Below, one piece after another: positions 8,973 to 17,132 of a stretch of 64,000 bases of DNA. The stretch lies in NCBI RefSeq assembly GCF_000238075.1, contig NZ_JH414506.1:82804-146803 (forward strand). Reading direction: 5' to 3'. The first letter of the stretch is position 1. Each line of letters opens with the position of its first letter. The DNA comes from Oribacterium asaccharolyticum ACB7 (lineage in GTDB: Bacteria > Bacillota > Clostridia > Lachnospirales > Lachnospiraceae). A program made the position numbers and the translations under genes. Under the pieces are notes generated by a model that did not search any database, was not told the origin of the DNA, and saw only the letters and a list, made by a program, of their open reading frames with translations.

Positions 8973-9781
8973 TACTTTTCACCTCCGCCGCCTGCTCCGG
9001 CTTTAGCCAGAAGCTTCTTTTGTTGTTTCTGATCAAGAGAGGCGAGAAGTCTTTCTCTGATTACCTTCGGATTGTCTCCGGATTGGATTGCAATAACGCC
9101 TTCAATAATAACCTGGCAGTAAAGCACCTCTTCATTATCTCTTATTGTGAGTTTTTGTGCAATAGGGTGAAAGATAACATTACTTAAAGATGAGCCGTAA
9201 AAAGTGGTAATCAAGGCAACACCCATATCCTGACCCAGGGTACTGGAACCGCCCGAACCGGAAAGGTCCATTCCTTTAAGCATGTTAATCAGTCCTACCA
9301 GAGTTCCAATCATACCAAAAGCCGGCGCCAAAGCCGAGCCTTTTACATAAAGTCCCTTGGCTTCTTCATGCCGGGTCATCATATCTTCTACTTGCCTTTC
9401 GAGTGCCGCTCTGACCTTATCCGGGTCATTGGCGTCTACAATCATGACCACAGCCTGTTTAAAGAACGGCTCCTTGATTTCCTCCGCTTTTTCTTCCAGC
9501 GCAAGTAGTCCGCTCTGTCTTGCAATCAGGGCCAGGTCAACTATAGCATCTACTGTCTTGGGAATGTTGTATTTTTTTCCGCCCCTAAGACAAATTGCAA
9601 TATGTTTCGGAACTTCCTTTAAGATACGGAAGGGATAGCAGGCAACCAGTCCCGCAATGGTACCTCCGATAACGATAAGCACACTGGGAACGTCCCAGAA
9701 ATTTCCCAGCTTATTCACACCGATTCCGTTAACGATTAATATAGCGGCTAAAATCCAGCCGATTAGCATTGTTAAATCCAT
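8972..9781 (-). CDS. motA: Flagellar stator protein MotA
   Basis: MotA is the four-helix stator partner of MotB. It has 269 residues: membrane helices near 5-22, 32-50, 147-170 and 182-203, a large cytoplasmic loop with LERQVEDMMTRHEEA, and the conserved PAFGMIGTLVGLINML motif. It is preceded by AAGGAGG at slightly long spacing. A Gly/Ala-rich tail ends the protein at the motB start. Confidence 0.96.
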   Translation of the reverse strand: MDLTMLIGWILAAILIVNGIGVNKLGNFWDVPSVLIVIGGTIAGLVACYPFRILKEVPKHIAICLRGGKKYNIPKTVDAIVDLALIARQSGLLALEEKAEEIKEPFFKQAVVMIVDANDPDKVRAALERQVEDMMTRHEEAKGLYVKGSALAPAFGMIGTLVGLINMLKGMDLSGSGGSSTLGQDMGVALITTFYGSSLSNVIFHPIAQKLTIRDNEEVLYCQVIIEGVIAIQSGDNPKVIRERLLASLDQKQQKKLLAKAGAGGGGEK

Positions 9782-9829
9782 GGTCTTTTAACTGCCTCCT
9801 TGCAATCATTCTCCCTTTCAGGCCTATTC

Positions 9830-10060
9830 TTACCCCTTGATTTCATAAACATCTTCTCCTGTATGGAGTTTGTTCTGAAAGGTAAAGCAATTTCCCAAAA
9901 ACTCCTGTACCTGCTTCACGATTGATTCAACGCTGTCTCTGACAAGATAAAAATCACCATTTGCCAGCTTGATTTTTGTTTCCGGAATTTGTCGTATGTA
10001 TAAAACTTGAAAATAATTTAAGAAAATTTCTTCTCCGTTTAATTTGGTTAGGCGAATCAT
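9830..10060 (-). CDS. flbD: FlbD/SwrD family flagellar protein
   Basis: A 76-residue protein beginning MIRLTKLNGEEIFLN, the hallmark of the FlbD (SwrD) family, which lies between hook and stator genes in Firmicutes and in Bacillus subtilis supports stator torque for swarming. Position between flgE and motA matches. It has no membrane segment. This is a different protein from the Caulobacter sigma-54 activator also called FlbD. Confidence 0.9.
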   Translation of the reverse strand: MIRLTKLNGEEIFLNYFQVLYIRQIPETKIKLANGDFYLVRDSVESIVKQVQEFLGNCFTFQNKLHTGEDVYEIKG

Positions 10061-10117
10061 GATTCCCTTCCTCTCTTCAACCTAATGATATAAAGTAAGT
10101 CTCTTTACTCAGAAAAC

Positions 10118-10179
10118 GAGGATGCGAAATAAGGAAGACTGTAAAGATTCCCTTCTTTCTTTCCTTATCTCGCAACCTC
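10118..10179 (-). terminator. Long hairpin between flgE and flbD, possible attenuator/terminator
   Basis: Arms 10118-10138 and 10158-10179 are complementary over about 21 bp with a few mismatches, around a 19-nt loop. In the minus direction the hairpin is followed by a short T run (GTTTT). It lies 24 nt after the flgE stop inside an otherwise compact operon, so it may lower expression of downstream genes or protect the flgE 3' end rather than fully terminate. Confidence 0.6.
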
Positions 10180-10202
10180 ATAGCTGCTCTGTTAATTCAA
10201 AA

Positions 10203-11222
10203 TTATCTCTTCATGTTAACCAGTTCCTGCAGTACCTCATCCGATACGGTAATGATCTTGGAGTTTGCCTGGAAACCTCTCTGTGCGGTAATCATATCCG
10301 AGAACTCCTTGGCAAGGTCTACGTTGGAAGCCTCCAAGTATCCTGCCATAAGGGTGGGGGTAGAACCTTCTCCCGGCATTGTTGCGGAAATGTATCCCGT
10401 GTTATCGCCTACACCTGCGTTAAAGGTATTGTTTCCCGCCTTGGTAAGACCTTCCTGGTTCTGGAATGTCGCTACCGCTACCTTTCCTAAAACAACCGAC
10501 ACGGAAGTAACCTGTGCAGCGGCTCCTCCGACTCCGGGAGTCTTGTTATCAATAATTCCCTTTACGATTCCGTCTTCACCGATTTCCACGGACTTCAACT
10601 GTGCCGCAAAGCCGGTAAATACCGGAGTTCCCGTAAGAGTAACCGTTCCAGCATTATCCGCAGCCGGTGCTCTAAGCGGTACCAGCTTCTTTCCGCCGTC
10701 TCCGTACTTGGTCGGCTCCGTCAAGGAATCGGGCTGGAAACCGTAAACAAAGTTATGGTTTGCATCTACGATATATCCGTTTGCATCTACTGAAAACTGT
10801 CCTACTCTGGTGTAAGCAAAGTTGTTCTTTTTCATCTCTGCGGTGGTAGTCTTCGTATTTGCCGGATCCAACTCAATCGACTTATTGGATGCACTGGTTA
10901 CAAAGAAACCGGAACCGTTGATAGAAGCATTAAAACCGCCTACATAAGAAGGAGTACTGGATGTATAGTCCGTCGCAATGGAACCCGTAAGAGAACCATA
11001 GCCGTACTGTGCCGGGTTAGCACCACCGATGGTTGCATTACCCGTTGCTTCCTGCTTACCTCCGGAAGAAGTGGAGGATGTCTGATACATCGCATCCTTA
11101 AAACTGTAGGTCTGCGCCTTAAATCCAAAAGTGTTTACGTTTGCAATATTGTTACCGATAACATCCAACTTATTTTGATGTGCTCTCAAGCCTGCCACAG
11201 CAGAATCCATTGCTCTTAACAT
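10203..11222 (-). CDS. flgE: Flagellar hook protein FlgE
   Basis: FlgE polymerises into the hook. The 339-residue product has the N-terminal rod/hook motif (MDSAVAGLRAHQNKLDVIGNNIANVNTFG..., about 5-33), a Ser/Thr/Gly-rich exposed middle, and the C-terminal SNVDLAKEFSDMITAQRGFQ motif near the end. It follows flgD as expected. An AGGAAAGGA ribosome binding site precedes the ATG at 11222. The 153-nt spacer to flgD holds no other gene. Confidence 0.95.
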   Translation of the reverse strand: MLRAMDSAVAGLRAHQNKLDVIGNNIANVNTFGFKAQTYSFKDAMYQTSSTSSGGKQEATGNATIGGANPAQYGYGSLTGSIATDYTSSTPSYVGGFNASINGSGFFVTSASNKSIELDPANTKTTTAEMKKNNFAYTRVGQFSVDANGYIVDANHNFVYGFQPDSLTEPTKYGDGGKKLVPLRAPAADNAGTVTLTGTPVFTGFAAQLKSVEIGEDGIVKGIIDNKTPGVGGAAAQVTSVSVVLGKVAVATFQNQEGLTKAGNNTFNAGVGDNTGYISATMPGEGSTPTLMAGYLEASNVDLAKEFSDMITAQRGFQANSKIITVSDEVLQELVNMKR

Positions 11223-11375
11223 ATTATCTTATCCTTTCCTCAATTCATTATGCATTCTCAAAAGAGGTTCTGTTTTGTCTGTAAGTTTACGTTTTTTTAT
11301 CGACCATTTTTTGATTTTGTATAAAGGATATTGTTAAATTTTAATTCTCGTTTTATACATGGTCATCCCGTACGC

Positions 11376-12218
11376 CTACGCTGATGTCGAAGTGCTTGGA
11401 CTTCCGCTTGTTCCCGTTACCGCATTACTCTGTAATCCGACACCCGGTCCTATTTCCGTAGTGCTCTGCGCTCCGGTGTGTGTTCCTGCCGCAGGAGCGG
11501 TCTGCGCACCAGAAGCGGGGGCGGTGCCTGCTCCGACAGAACTCGGCGTAGCCGCTCCTCCCGCACTTAGCGGAGTAGCCGTATTGCTTGTACCCGCTAC
11601 GGCAGACGTTGTACCGTGAGAGGCTTGAGCGCCTGCGGTAGACGTTGTACTGTGAGAAGCTTGAACACCTGCGGGTGCTGCGCCTGCGGTTGCCGCGCCT
11701 GCAGCTGTGCTCTGCGTGCCTGTAGCGTTCACAGCAGTCGCCGCTGTTGTTGCAGTTCCTGTACTGAGCTTTCCAATCTGCAAAAGGCTCTCTAACGGAT
11801 ATTCCGTTGTATCTCCCTCAATACGGAATGTTGCTTCATTCCCTTTCATGTTAACGGAAGCAATAATGCCGCTCTTCTCCTTCGGCGCATTGGGATCTGG
11901 ATTCTTATCCGCATCAGGCACCTTAACTGTTACATCCTTCCCGATCAAGCCGGCAAGATAAGTTGTCTTGGTCAGTGCCATTTCTTCCTTCATGTTGCTC
12001 GTCATGGTTCCCAAACTCTGTACCATCGCCATCTGCGTCATCTGCGCCATCATTTCACTGTTGTCCATAGGATTCGACATATCCTGATGGGCAAGCTGTG
12101 CCGATAAAAGTTTGAAATAACTCTCAATGGTTAATGTATTTTTAGCATTGGACTTCGCTGTATAGCTCCCTGCCTCATAGGGGCTTGTAGCCGAAGACAC
12201 ACCGCGTATATCTGCCAT
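11376..12218 (-). CDS. flgD: Hook-capping protein FlgD with long low-complexity tail
   Basis: FlgD caps the growing hook. The N-terminal half (about 25-150) is typical, with SYFKLLSAQLAHQDMSNPMDNSEMMAQMTQ. From about residue 152 to 280 the protein is almost only Ala, Thr, Ser, Gly and Val. It contains a 12-residue repeat of the form AG-x-QASH-x-TTS that is encoded by a 36-bp tandem duplication. The usual FlgD Ig/Tudor-like C-terminal domains are not recognisable, so the tail may replace them. It overlaps nothing and starts 10 nt after fliK. Confidence 0.92.
   Translation of the reverse strand: MADIRGVSSATSPYEAGSYTAKSNAKNTLTIESYFKLLSAQLAHQDMSNPMDNSEMMAQMTQMAMVQSLGTMTSNMKEEMALTKTTYLAGLIGKDVTVKVPDADKNPDPNAPKEKSGIIASVNMKGNEATFRIEGDTTEYPLESLLQIGKLSTGTATTAATAVNATGTQSTAAGAATAGAAPAGVQASHSTTSTAGAQASHGTTSAVAGTSNTATPLSAGGAATPSSVGAGTAPASGAQTAPAAGTHTGAQSTTEIGPGVGLQSNAVTGTSGSPSTSTSA
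11601..11672 (-). repeat. 36-bp tandem duplication in flgD tail
   Basis: Two 36-bp units (11601-11636 and 11637-11672) match at all but a few positions and keep the reading frame, adding 12 residues each. This points to growth of the FlgD tail by slippage or unequal crossing-over. Confidence 0.75.
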
Positions 12219-12227
12219 ACTTCCTCC

Positions 12228-13454
12228 TTACTCACTAAGACCGAGTCTCATTCTGTGGATAAATCCTTCCGTGTTGCCTCTTCTTCTTTCTTCCAGTTCT
12301 TCACGGAGTCTCCGCTCCGCCTCATCCTTATTTTCTCCATTGTTATGAGAAGGATTCTCTTGGAAAAGATTTTCTCCCTTCGCTTCCTCATGGACAACGA
12401 CCTTCGTGACTTCTCCGGTTTTCTGCTCCAAAATTCTGGCCATATCCAACGCGCCGTTTTGCAAGAGGGATAGGGTCTTCGGATTTTCCGCAAGAATAAC
12501 CAAATTGGCTTTGCCGGCGGAGAAATTCACTTTTACCGTAATCTGTCCCAGTGTTCTGGGCTCCAATTCTATCTTGATTTCTCCTTTGGAAAAATCGATT
12601 TGTTCTCCTAAAAACTTCGCCACGTCTTCAGGAATGCTTTCTTCCTTTGTATAAAGTCTGAGCGGTTCCTCCGCTTTCTGAACGGGGCTGCTCTCCGCCT
12701 CTTTCCGGAACAAACTCTCCGGCTTTACGGCATGCTCGGGTGCAAGCTCTTCTTTCTTTAAATCCGGTCTTGCAACTCTCTCTCCGCTTTTCTTTGCAGA
12801 CTTGGTCTCTACTTCATCCTTTACAGTCGTTTCTTCCTCCTGTAAAGGCTGTTTTTCCATTCTCACAGCCGAAAACACAGTCTCCTGGTCTTCAGCCTTC
12901 TCTTCTTTCGGAAGGACTGTTTCGGCAGCTACCGCCTTTGTAGCGGGAGCTGAAAGCTCTTTTATCTCCGGCTGACTGCTTTCTACTGTTGCAAGAACTT
13001 CAGGAAGTTTCTCTCCCGACTCTTGCACAGCGGCTACCGAAAGGGCTTCTCCCTCTTCCGTCTTGGCCTGTAATTCCACCTTAAGCTGGTCTCTTTGAAT
13101 CAAGAAACTGTTCTCGGTCAGAAGCGTAGCCATTTTTCCGTCTTCCGAAGCTTCTTTCTTACTCTCCGTTTTCTTTTCTTCCGTCTTTTTCTCGTCCGGT
13201 TTCTTTACTTTTCCGCTATTCTCGTCTTTTTTGTTTTCGACGCTTCCCTTTTTATCGTCTTTTTCCGTACGAACATCTTCCTTCTTCTCTCCTTCTTCCT
13301 TCGAAGCCCGAAGAACTTTACTGAAGTCTAAGGGAGCGCTTCCGCTATCTTCCGTTTTTCTGTTTTCTTTTCCCGATGAGTATACCGAGTTCTGTTGAAT
13401 AAGACTGCTCTTACCTGCGCTGATTTCCTTGTTCAGCATCATTAGTTCCGCCAT
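12228..13454 (-). CDS. fliK: Flagellar hook-length control protein FliK
   Basis: FliK measures the hook and triggers the FlhB substrate switch. The 408-residue protein is very Lys/Glu-rich and probably extended for the first 270 residues. A Flg_hook domain follows (about 280-370) with IKIELEPRTLGQITVKV and a conserved LLQNGALDMARILEQ helix. The extreme composition explains why its N-terminal half resembles nothing else. It lies between fliJ and flgD, the standard place. Confidence 0.93.
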   Translation of the reverse strand: MAELMMLNKEISAGKSSLIQQNSVYSSGKENRKTEDSGSAPLDFSKVLRASKEEGEKKEDVRTEKDDKKGSVENKKDENSGKVKKPDEKKTEEKKTESKKEASEDGKMATLLTENSFLIQRDQLKVELQAKTEEGEALSVAAVQESGEKLPEVLATVESSQPEIKELSAPATKAVAAETVLPKEEKAEDQETVFSAVRMEKQPLQEEETTVKDEVETKSAKKSGERVARPDLKKEELAPEHAVKPESLFRKEAESSPVQKAEEPLRLYTKEESIPEDVAKFLGEQIDFSKGEIKIELEPRTLGQITVKVNFSAGKANLVILAENPKTLSLLQNGALDMARILEQKTGEVTKVVVHEEAKGENLFQENPSHNNGENKDEAERRLREELEERRRGNTEGFIHRMRLGLSE

Positions 13455-13470
13455 ATTTTCTCCCGCTTAA

Positions 13471-13908
13471 TCAGGCCTTTCTGGCATGAGAAACGAATTC
13501 CTCAATAAAGACCTCTTCGACTTTCTGCCCAAGGACATGGTACTCCTCCAGCTTCTTTTCCTTCAATTTCTCAAAGGCCTTGGTATCCATGTTTGCCTTG
13601 ATTACTTCTTTCTTTTTTTCCTCAGCAAGAATAGTGAGGCGGGTAAGTTCATCCTCTTCCTTTTTGATGCGTTTTTCCATTCTTTCCAGTCCGCGCACAT
13701 AAATCATCATGTTTTCAATGGAACATCCTTCCCTTTTGACGACTTCAAACTCCTCTTCATAATGATGAAGTTCCTTTCTCAAGTCTTCCAAAAGTCTTTG
13801 TTGCATCTGCACGTCCTGCAATTTCACAGCATATTCTTTCTTAAGTTTGTCTAAGATTTTCTGCTTAAATTGGTAAACTGCCTCCAGACTGTAGCTGAAT
13901 TTTTTCAT
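13471..13908 (-). CDS. fliJ: Flagellar export ATPase stalk protein FliJ
   Basis: FliJ is the coiled-coil stalk that sits in the FliI ring. It has 145 residues and is nearly all alpha-helical and charged, with the typical start MKKFSYSLEAVYQFKQKILD. Position after fliI and the length (about 147 in relatives) support the call. Confidence 0.93.
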   Translation of the reverse strand: MKKFSYSLEAVYQFKQKILDKLKKEYAVKLQDVQMQQRLLEDLRKELHHYEEEFEVVKREGCSIENMMIYVRGLERMEKRIKKEEDELTRLTILAEEKKKEVIKANMDTKAFEKLKEKKLEEYHVLGQKVEEVFIEEFVSHARKA

Positions 13909-13945
13909 TCCGCTCCGCCCTTTCTTCTCAGGAATTTCTTACCTC

Positions 13946-15256
13946 CTAAGAGATATCGGTAATTTCCTCCATTTTTATTACTGTTTCTTCATAGGAAAAT
14001 GATTCTTCTACTTTTTGCTTAAGAAATTCATTGATTAGCGGATATTTTTCTATCGCCTCATCAAGTTTAGGGTCACTGCCTTTTTTGTAGGCGCCAATGG
14101 AAATCAAATCCGAATTCTTTCTATAGAGTCCCAGCGTGTTTCGGATTCTGGAGGCGGATTTTTTATGTTCTTCCGAAACCAACTCATTCATAAGACGGGA
14201 AATACTCATTCCGATATCAATAGCGGGATAATGATTCTCCGCAGCGAGCTGTCTGGAAAGCACAATATGTCCGTCCAAAATACCGCGGACCGTATCCGCA
14301 ATCGGTTCATTTGTATCATCACCCTCTACCAGGACGGTGTATACGCCGGTAATAGAGCCCTTTTTAAAGGCTCCCGCCCGTTCCAAGAGTCGCGGGAATT
14401 CCGCATAAATGGAAGGTGTATAGCCTCTCGCAATCGGCGGTTCTCCCGTTGCCAAACCGATTTCTCTCTGCGCCATGGCAAAACGGGTCAGAGAGTCCAT
14501 CATCAGGAGCACATCCATCCCCTTATCTCGGAAATATTCCGCTATCGTGGTTGCAACAAGAGGTGCTTTCAGTCTGAGCATGGCAGGCTGATCGGAGGTA
14601 GCCACTACCAGAACGGTACGCTTCATTCCCTCTTCTCCCATATCCTTTTCCACGAATTCCAAAATTTCTCGACCACGCTCTCCTACCAGTGCAATAACGT
14701 TAATGTCCGTTTTGACATTTCTCGCAATCATGCCCATAAGTGTGGATTTTCCGACACCGGATCCGGCAAAAATGCCGATACGCTGTCCTTTTCCCACGGT
14801 ATTTAGGCCGTCAATGGCTTTGATTCCGAAGTGCAGACGCTCTCGAATAGGCGGTCTGTCCAAGGGGTTCATATAGGCGTTATTTACCGTATAGTATTCG
14901 CTGTCGGGAAAGGGCTCTCCTCCATCCATCGGGACTCCCTGAGCATCAATAATTCTTCCCTTTAGAAAATCGCCAACAGGAACACGGAGACGACGTCTGG
15001 TGTTTCGAACAAAGGCACCGGACGTAATCCCCATCGCACTCTTGTAGGTCATCAGCTGTACACGATCTCCCTTAAAGCCGACCACTTCCGCAGCGACCTG
15101 AGATTCCGTCTCATCACTGTATATCATACAAATGTCTCCGATACTGGACTTACCCGTACCGGAGGCCTCCATAGACATTCCCACTATATTTTCAATTTTT
15201 CCGATATTCTCCACCGGGTCCATCTTTTTAATGGTGGAGAGGACATTCTCATACAT
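13946..15256 (-). CDS. fliI: Flagellar export ATPase FliI
   Basis: FliI is the ATPase that prepares substrates for flagellar export. The 436-residue protein has a Walker A GSGVGKST, a Walker B LLMMDSLTRFAMAQRE, and the F1-beta-like segments ATGEPPIARGYTPS and LVEGDDTNEPIAD. The start at 15256 is 3 nt after the fliH stop. All catalytic motifs are present, so it should be active. Confidence 0.97.
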   Translation of the reverse strand: MYENVLSTIKKMDPVENIGKIENIVGMSMEASGTGKSSIGDICMIYSDETESQVAAEVVGFKGDRVQLMTYKSAMGITSGAFVRNTRRRLRVPVGDFLKGRIIDAQGVPMDGGEPFPDSEYYTVNNAYMNPLDRPPIRERLHFGIKAIDGLNTVGKGQRIGIFAGSGVGKSTLMGMIARNVKTDINVIALVGERGREILEFVEKDMGEEGMKRTVLVVATSDQPAMLRLKAPLVATTIAEYFRDKGMDVLLMMDSLTRFAMAQREIGLATGEPPIARGYTPSIYAEFPRLLERAGAFKKGSITGVYTVLVEGDDTNEPIADTVRGILDGHIVLSRQLAAENHYPAIDIGMSISRLMNELVSEEHKKSASRIRNTLGLYRKNSDLISIGAYKKGSDPKLDEAIEKYPLINEFLKQKVEESFSYEETVIKMEEITDIS

Positions 15257-15259
15257 GAC

Positions 15260-16066
15260 TTACACACTCTCTTGGGTATCCAGGTGCCCGAGTCTTTCTC
15301 TCAGATTTTCCATCTGGGTGCCGATGCCGGCATCCACAATTTCTTCCTGGGTCTCTAAGATGAGTGTCCCCGGCTCCTCTTTTTCCACAATCACAAACTT
15401 AATATTGTCCGAAACCTGCGAAAGCTCTGATGCCACGTCTGCGTCTGTCTCTACCAGCATTTCATAGTCTAAACGGTCAATATGAATCTTCAGCCAGGCT
15501 GTTTTCTTGATTCTTTCCGCTTCTTTTAAAATCATCCTCCGGATGACTTCTCCGGAGGAGCGAAGACTGACATAGATTACCTTTTCCGCTACGGCTATCG
15601 CCACATCCTTTAATTCATCCATATAGCGATACAGTCTTTCCGTCTTCGCATCTTCTACGGTACGTAAGGTTCGGTTCAGCTCCTGACGAAAATCATCCAA
15701 CTCTTCCGCATGCTCGGATAGGATTCTCTCCTCCGCTTCTTCCTTCCCCTTTTCATATCCTTCCCGAAATCCCTCTTTATAGCCATCCTCCTTTGCATCT
15801 TCCTTGATTCTCTGCGCTTCTTTCTCCGCAGTATCGATGATGCGCTGCGCTTTTTCCAGTGCCAGATGCAGTAAGGTTTCGTGATAGGGATCTTCTTCTT
15901 TTTTCTCCGGAAGTGCTAAGTAATCCTCTTCTTCCGTCGGCTCCTCTTCCTGAAAAAAATCCTCAGGAGTTTCTTCGGTCACAGGCTTTTCCTCGTCAAA
16001 AGAGCCAAGATAGTTGGAGAGCTCCTTATTCGAAGCGGACCTGATAATCTTCCTAGACGAGGACAT
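15260..16066 (-). CDS. fliH: Flagellar export regulator FliH
   Basis: FliH binds FliI and tethers it to the C-ring. The product is 268-271 residues. A Glu-rich N terminus is followed by a long helix (about 85-150) containing the spaced-glycine pattern typical of FliH (KEGFREGYEKGKEEA), then an E-type ATPase stator-like domain. Two ATGs are possible, at 16075 and 16066. GGAGGAG directly abuts the first but lies 9 nt before the second, so 16066 is preferred. Both overlap the fliG 3' end. Confidence 0.9.
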   Translation of the reverse strand: MSSSRKIIRSASNKELSNYLGSFDEEKPVTEETPEDFFQEEEPTEEEDYLALPEKKEEDPYHETLLHLALEKAQRIIDTAEKEAQRIKEDAKEDGYKEGFREGYEKGKEEAEERILSEHAEELDDFRQELNRTLRTVEDAKTERLYRYMDELKDVAIAVAEKVIYVSLRSSGEVIRRMILKEAERIKKTAWLKIHIDRLDYEMLVETDADVASELSQVSDNIKFVIVEKEEPGTLILETQEEIVDAGIGTQMENLRERLGHLDTQESV

Positions 16067-17132
16067 TGTCTTCATCTCCTCCCTTATTGATGATTACTTC
16101 ACCCTGATCTTCCAGGGTACGGATGAGGTTAACAATACGCTGCTGTGCCTCTTCTACATCCTTCAAGCGGATATTTCTGGATACTTCCATATCGGAATGC
16201 ACCGTCTCCGCCATACGCTTGGACATATTGTTGAAGAAAATCTGCTTCATCTCTTCGTTTGCCGTCTTCAGGGCAAATACGATATCCTTGGAATCACAAT
16301 CACGGATAAAGCGCTGTACGGAACGATCGTCCATGGTAAGGATGTCTTCGAATACAAACATCTTGTCCTTGATATCCGCAGAAAGATCGGGATCGGTTAC
16401 ATCCAACTCGTCGAAGATCTTCTTCTCATTACTTCTATCGATATGGTTCATGACATCGGCTACAAAATCAATACCGCCGAGGTTCATATTGTCTTCACTG
16501 GTAATAATGGTATCGAACTTTCGCTTCATTTCGTCTTCTACAATGGAAATAGCTTCCGGGGATACACGATCCATCTTTGCCATAGCCACTACCGTAGGAA
16601 TACGCTTGGCTTCCGCCAAATTCTCCAGTACCTGCGCCGCCTGCTCCGCATCCATATAGGATAAAATCAAAGCAATGACCTGCGGACGCTCGTTCTGTAA
16701 AAGAGAAAGTAACGCCTTCGGATCTCCCTTGGAGAAGAAGTTGAAAGGCTTGGATGCCAGGGTATGAGACACGCGATCCAAAAGGGACTTTGCCGCTGTT
16801 TCTCCGAAAGCCTTTTCCAGGACAGCCCTCGCATAGTCCATTCCGCCGTCTGTCATCATCTTATGCGTAAGACACAGGCGGTAGAACTGCTCTAAGGTGG
16901 TTTCCACCATCGAGTTCGTGGTTTTTCCCATCTTGGCTACCTCAAAGGTCAACTCCTCGATGTCTCTTTCTCCCAAGTATTTGTATATCTGCGACGCACG
17001 TTCAGCCCCCAGAGAGACTACCACGAGGGCAGCCTTCTGTTTTCCGCTGAGGCTATGATGAGGCTCCGCGCCTTCCGGATTCGCATTTGTTTTAACTTTA
17101 CTTTCTTGTACTTCTGTGCTGTTTTCTGCCAA
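16053..17132 (-). CDS. fliG: Flagellar motor switch protein FliG
   Basis: FliG is the C-ring protein that meets the stator. It has 359 residues, with N (about 28-115), middle and C armadillo domains. The middle-domain EHPQ motif is ERPQ here (148-151). The C-terminal domain carries charged helix residues around FEDILTMDDRSVQRFIRDCD. Translation begins at a TTG (17132) with an AGGAG ribosome binding site, and the gene overlaps the fliF end by 35 nt, a strong sign of coupling. The C-terminal tail is longer than usual. Confidence 0.96.
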   Translation of the reverse strand: MAENSTEVQESKVKTNANPEGAEPHHSLSGKQKAALVVVSLGAERASQIYKYLGERDIEELTFEVAKMGKTTNSMVETTLEQFYRLCLTHKMMTDGGMDYARAVLEKAFGETAAKSLLDRVSHTLASKPFNFFSKGDPKALLSLLQNERPQVIALILSYMDAEQAAQVLENLAEAKRIPTVVAMAKMDRVSPEAISIVEDEMKRKFDTIITSEDNMNLGGIDFVADVMNHIDRSNEKKIFDELDVTDPDLSADIKDKMFVFEDILTMDDRSVQRFIRDCDSKDIVFALKTANEEMKQIFFNNMSKRMAETVHSDMEVSRNIRLKDVEEAQQRIVNLIRTLEDQGEVIINKGGDEDNVLV

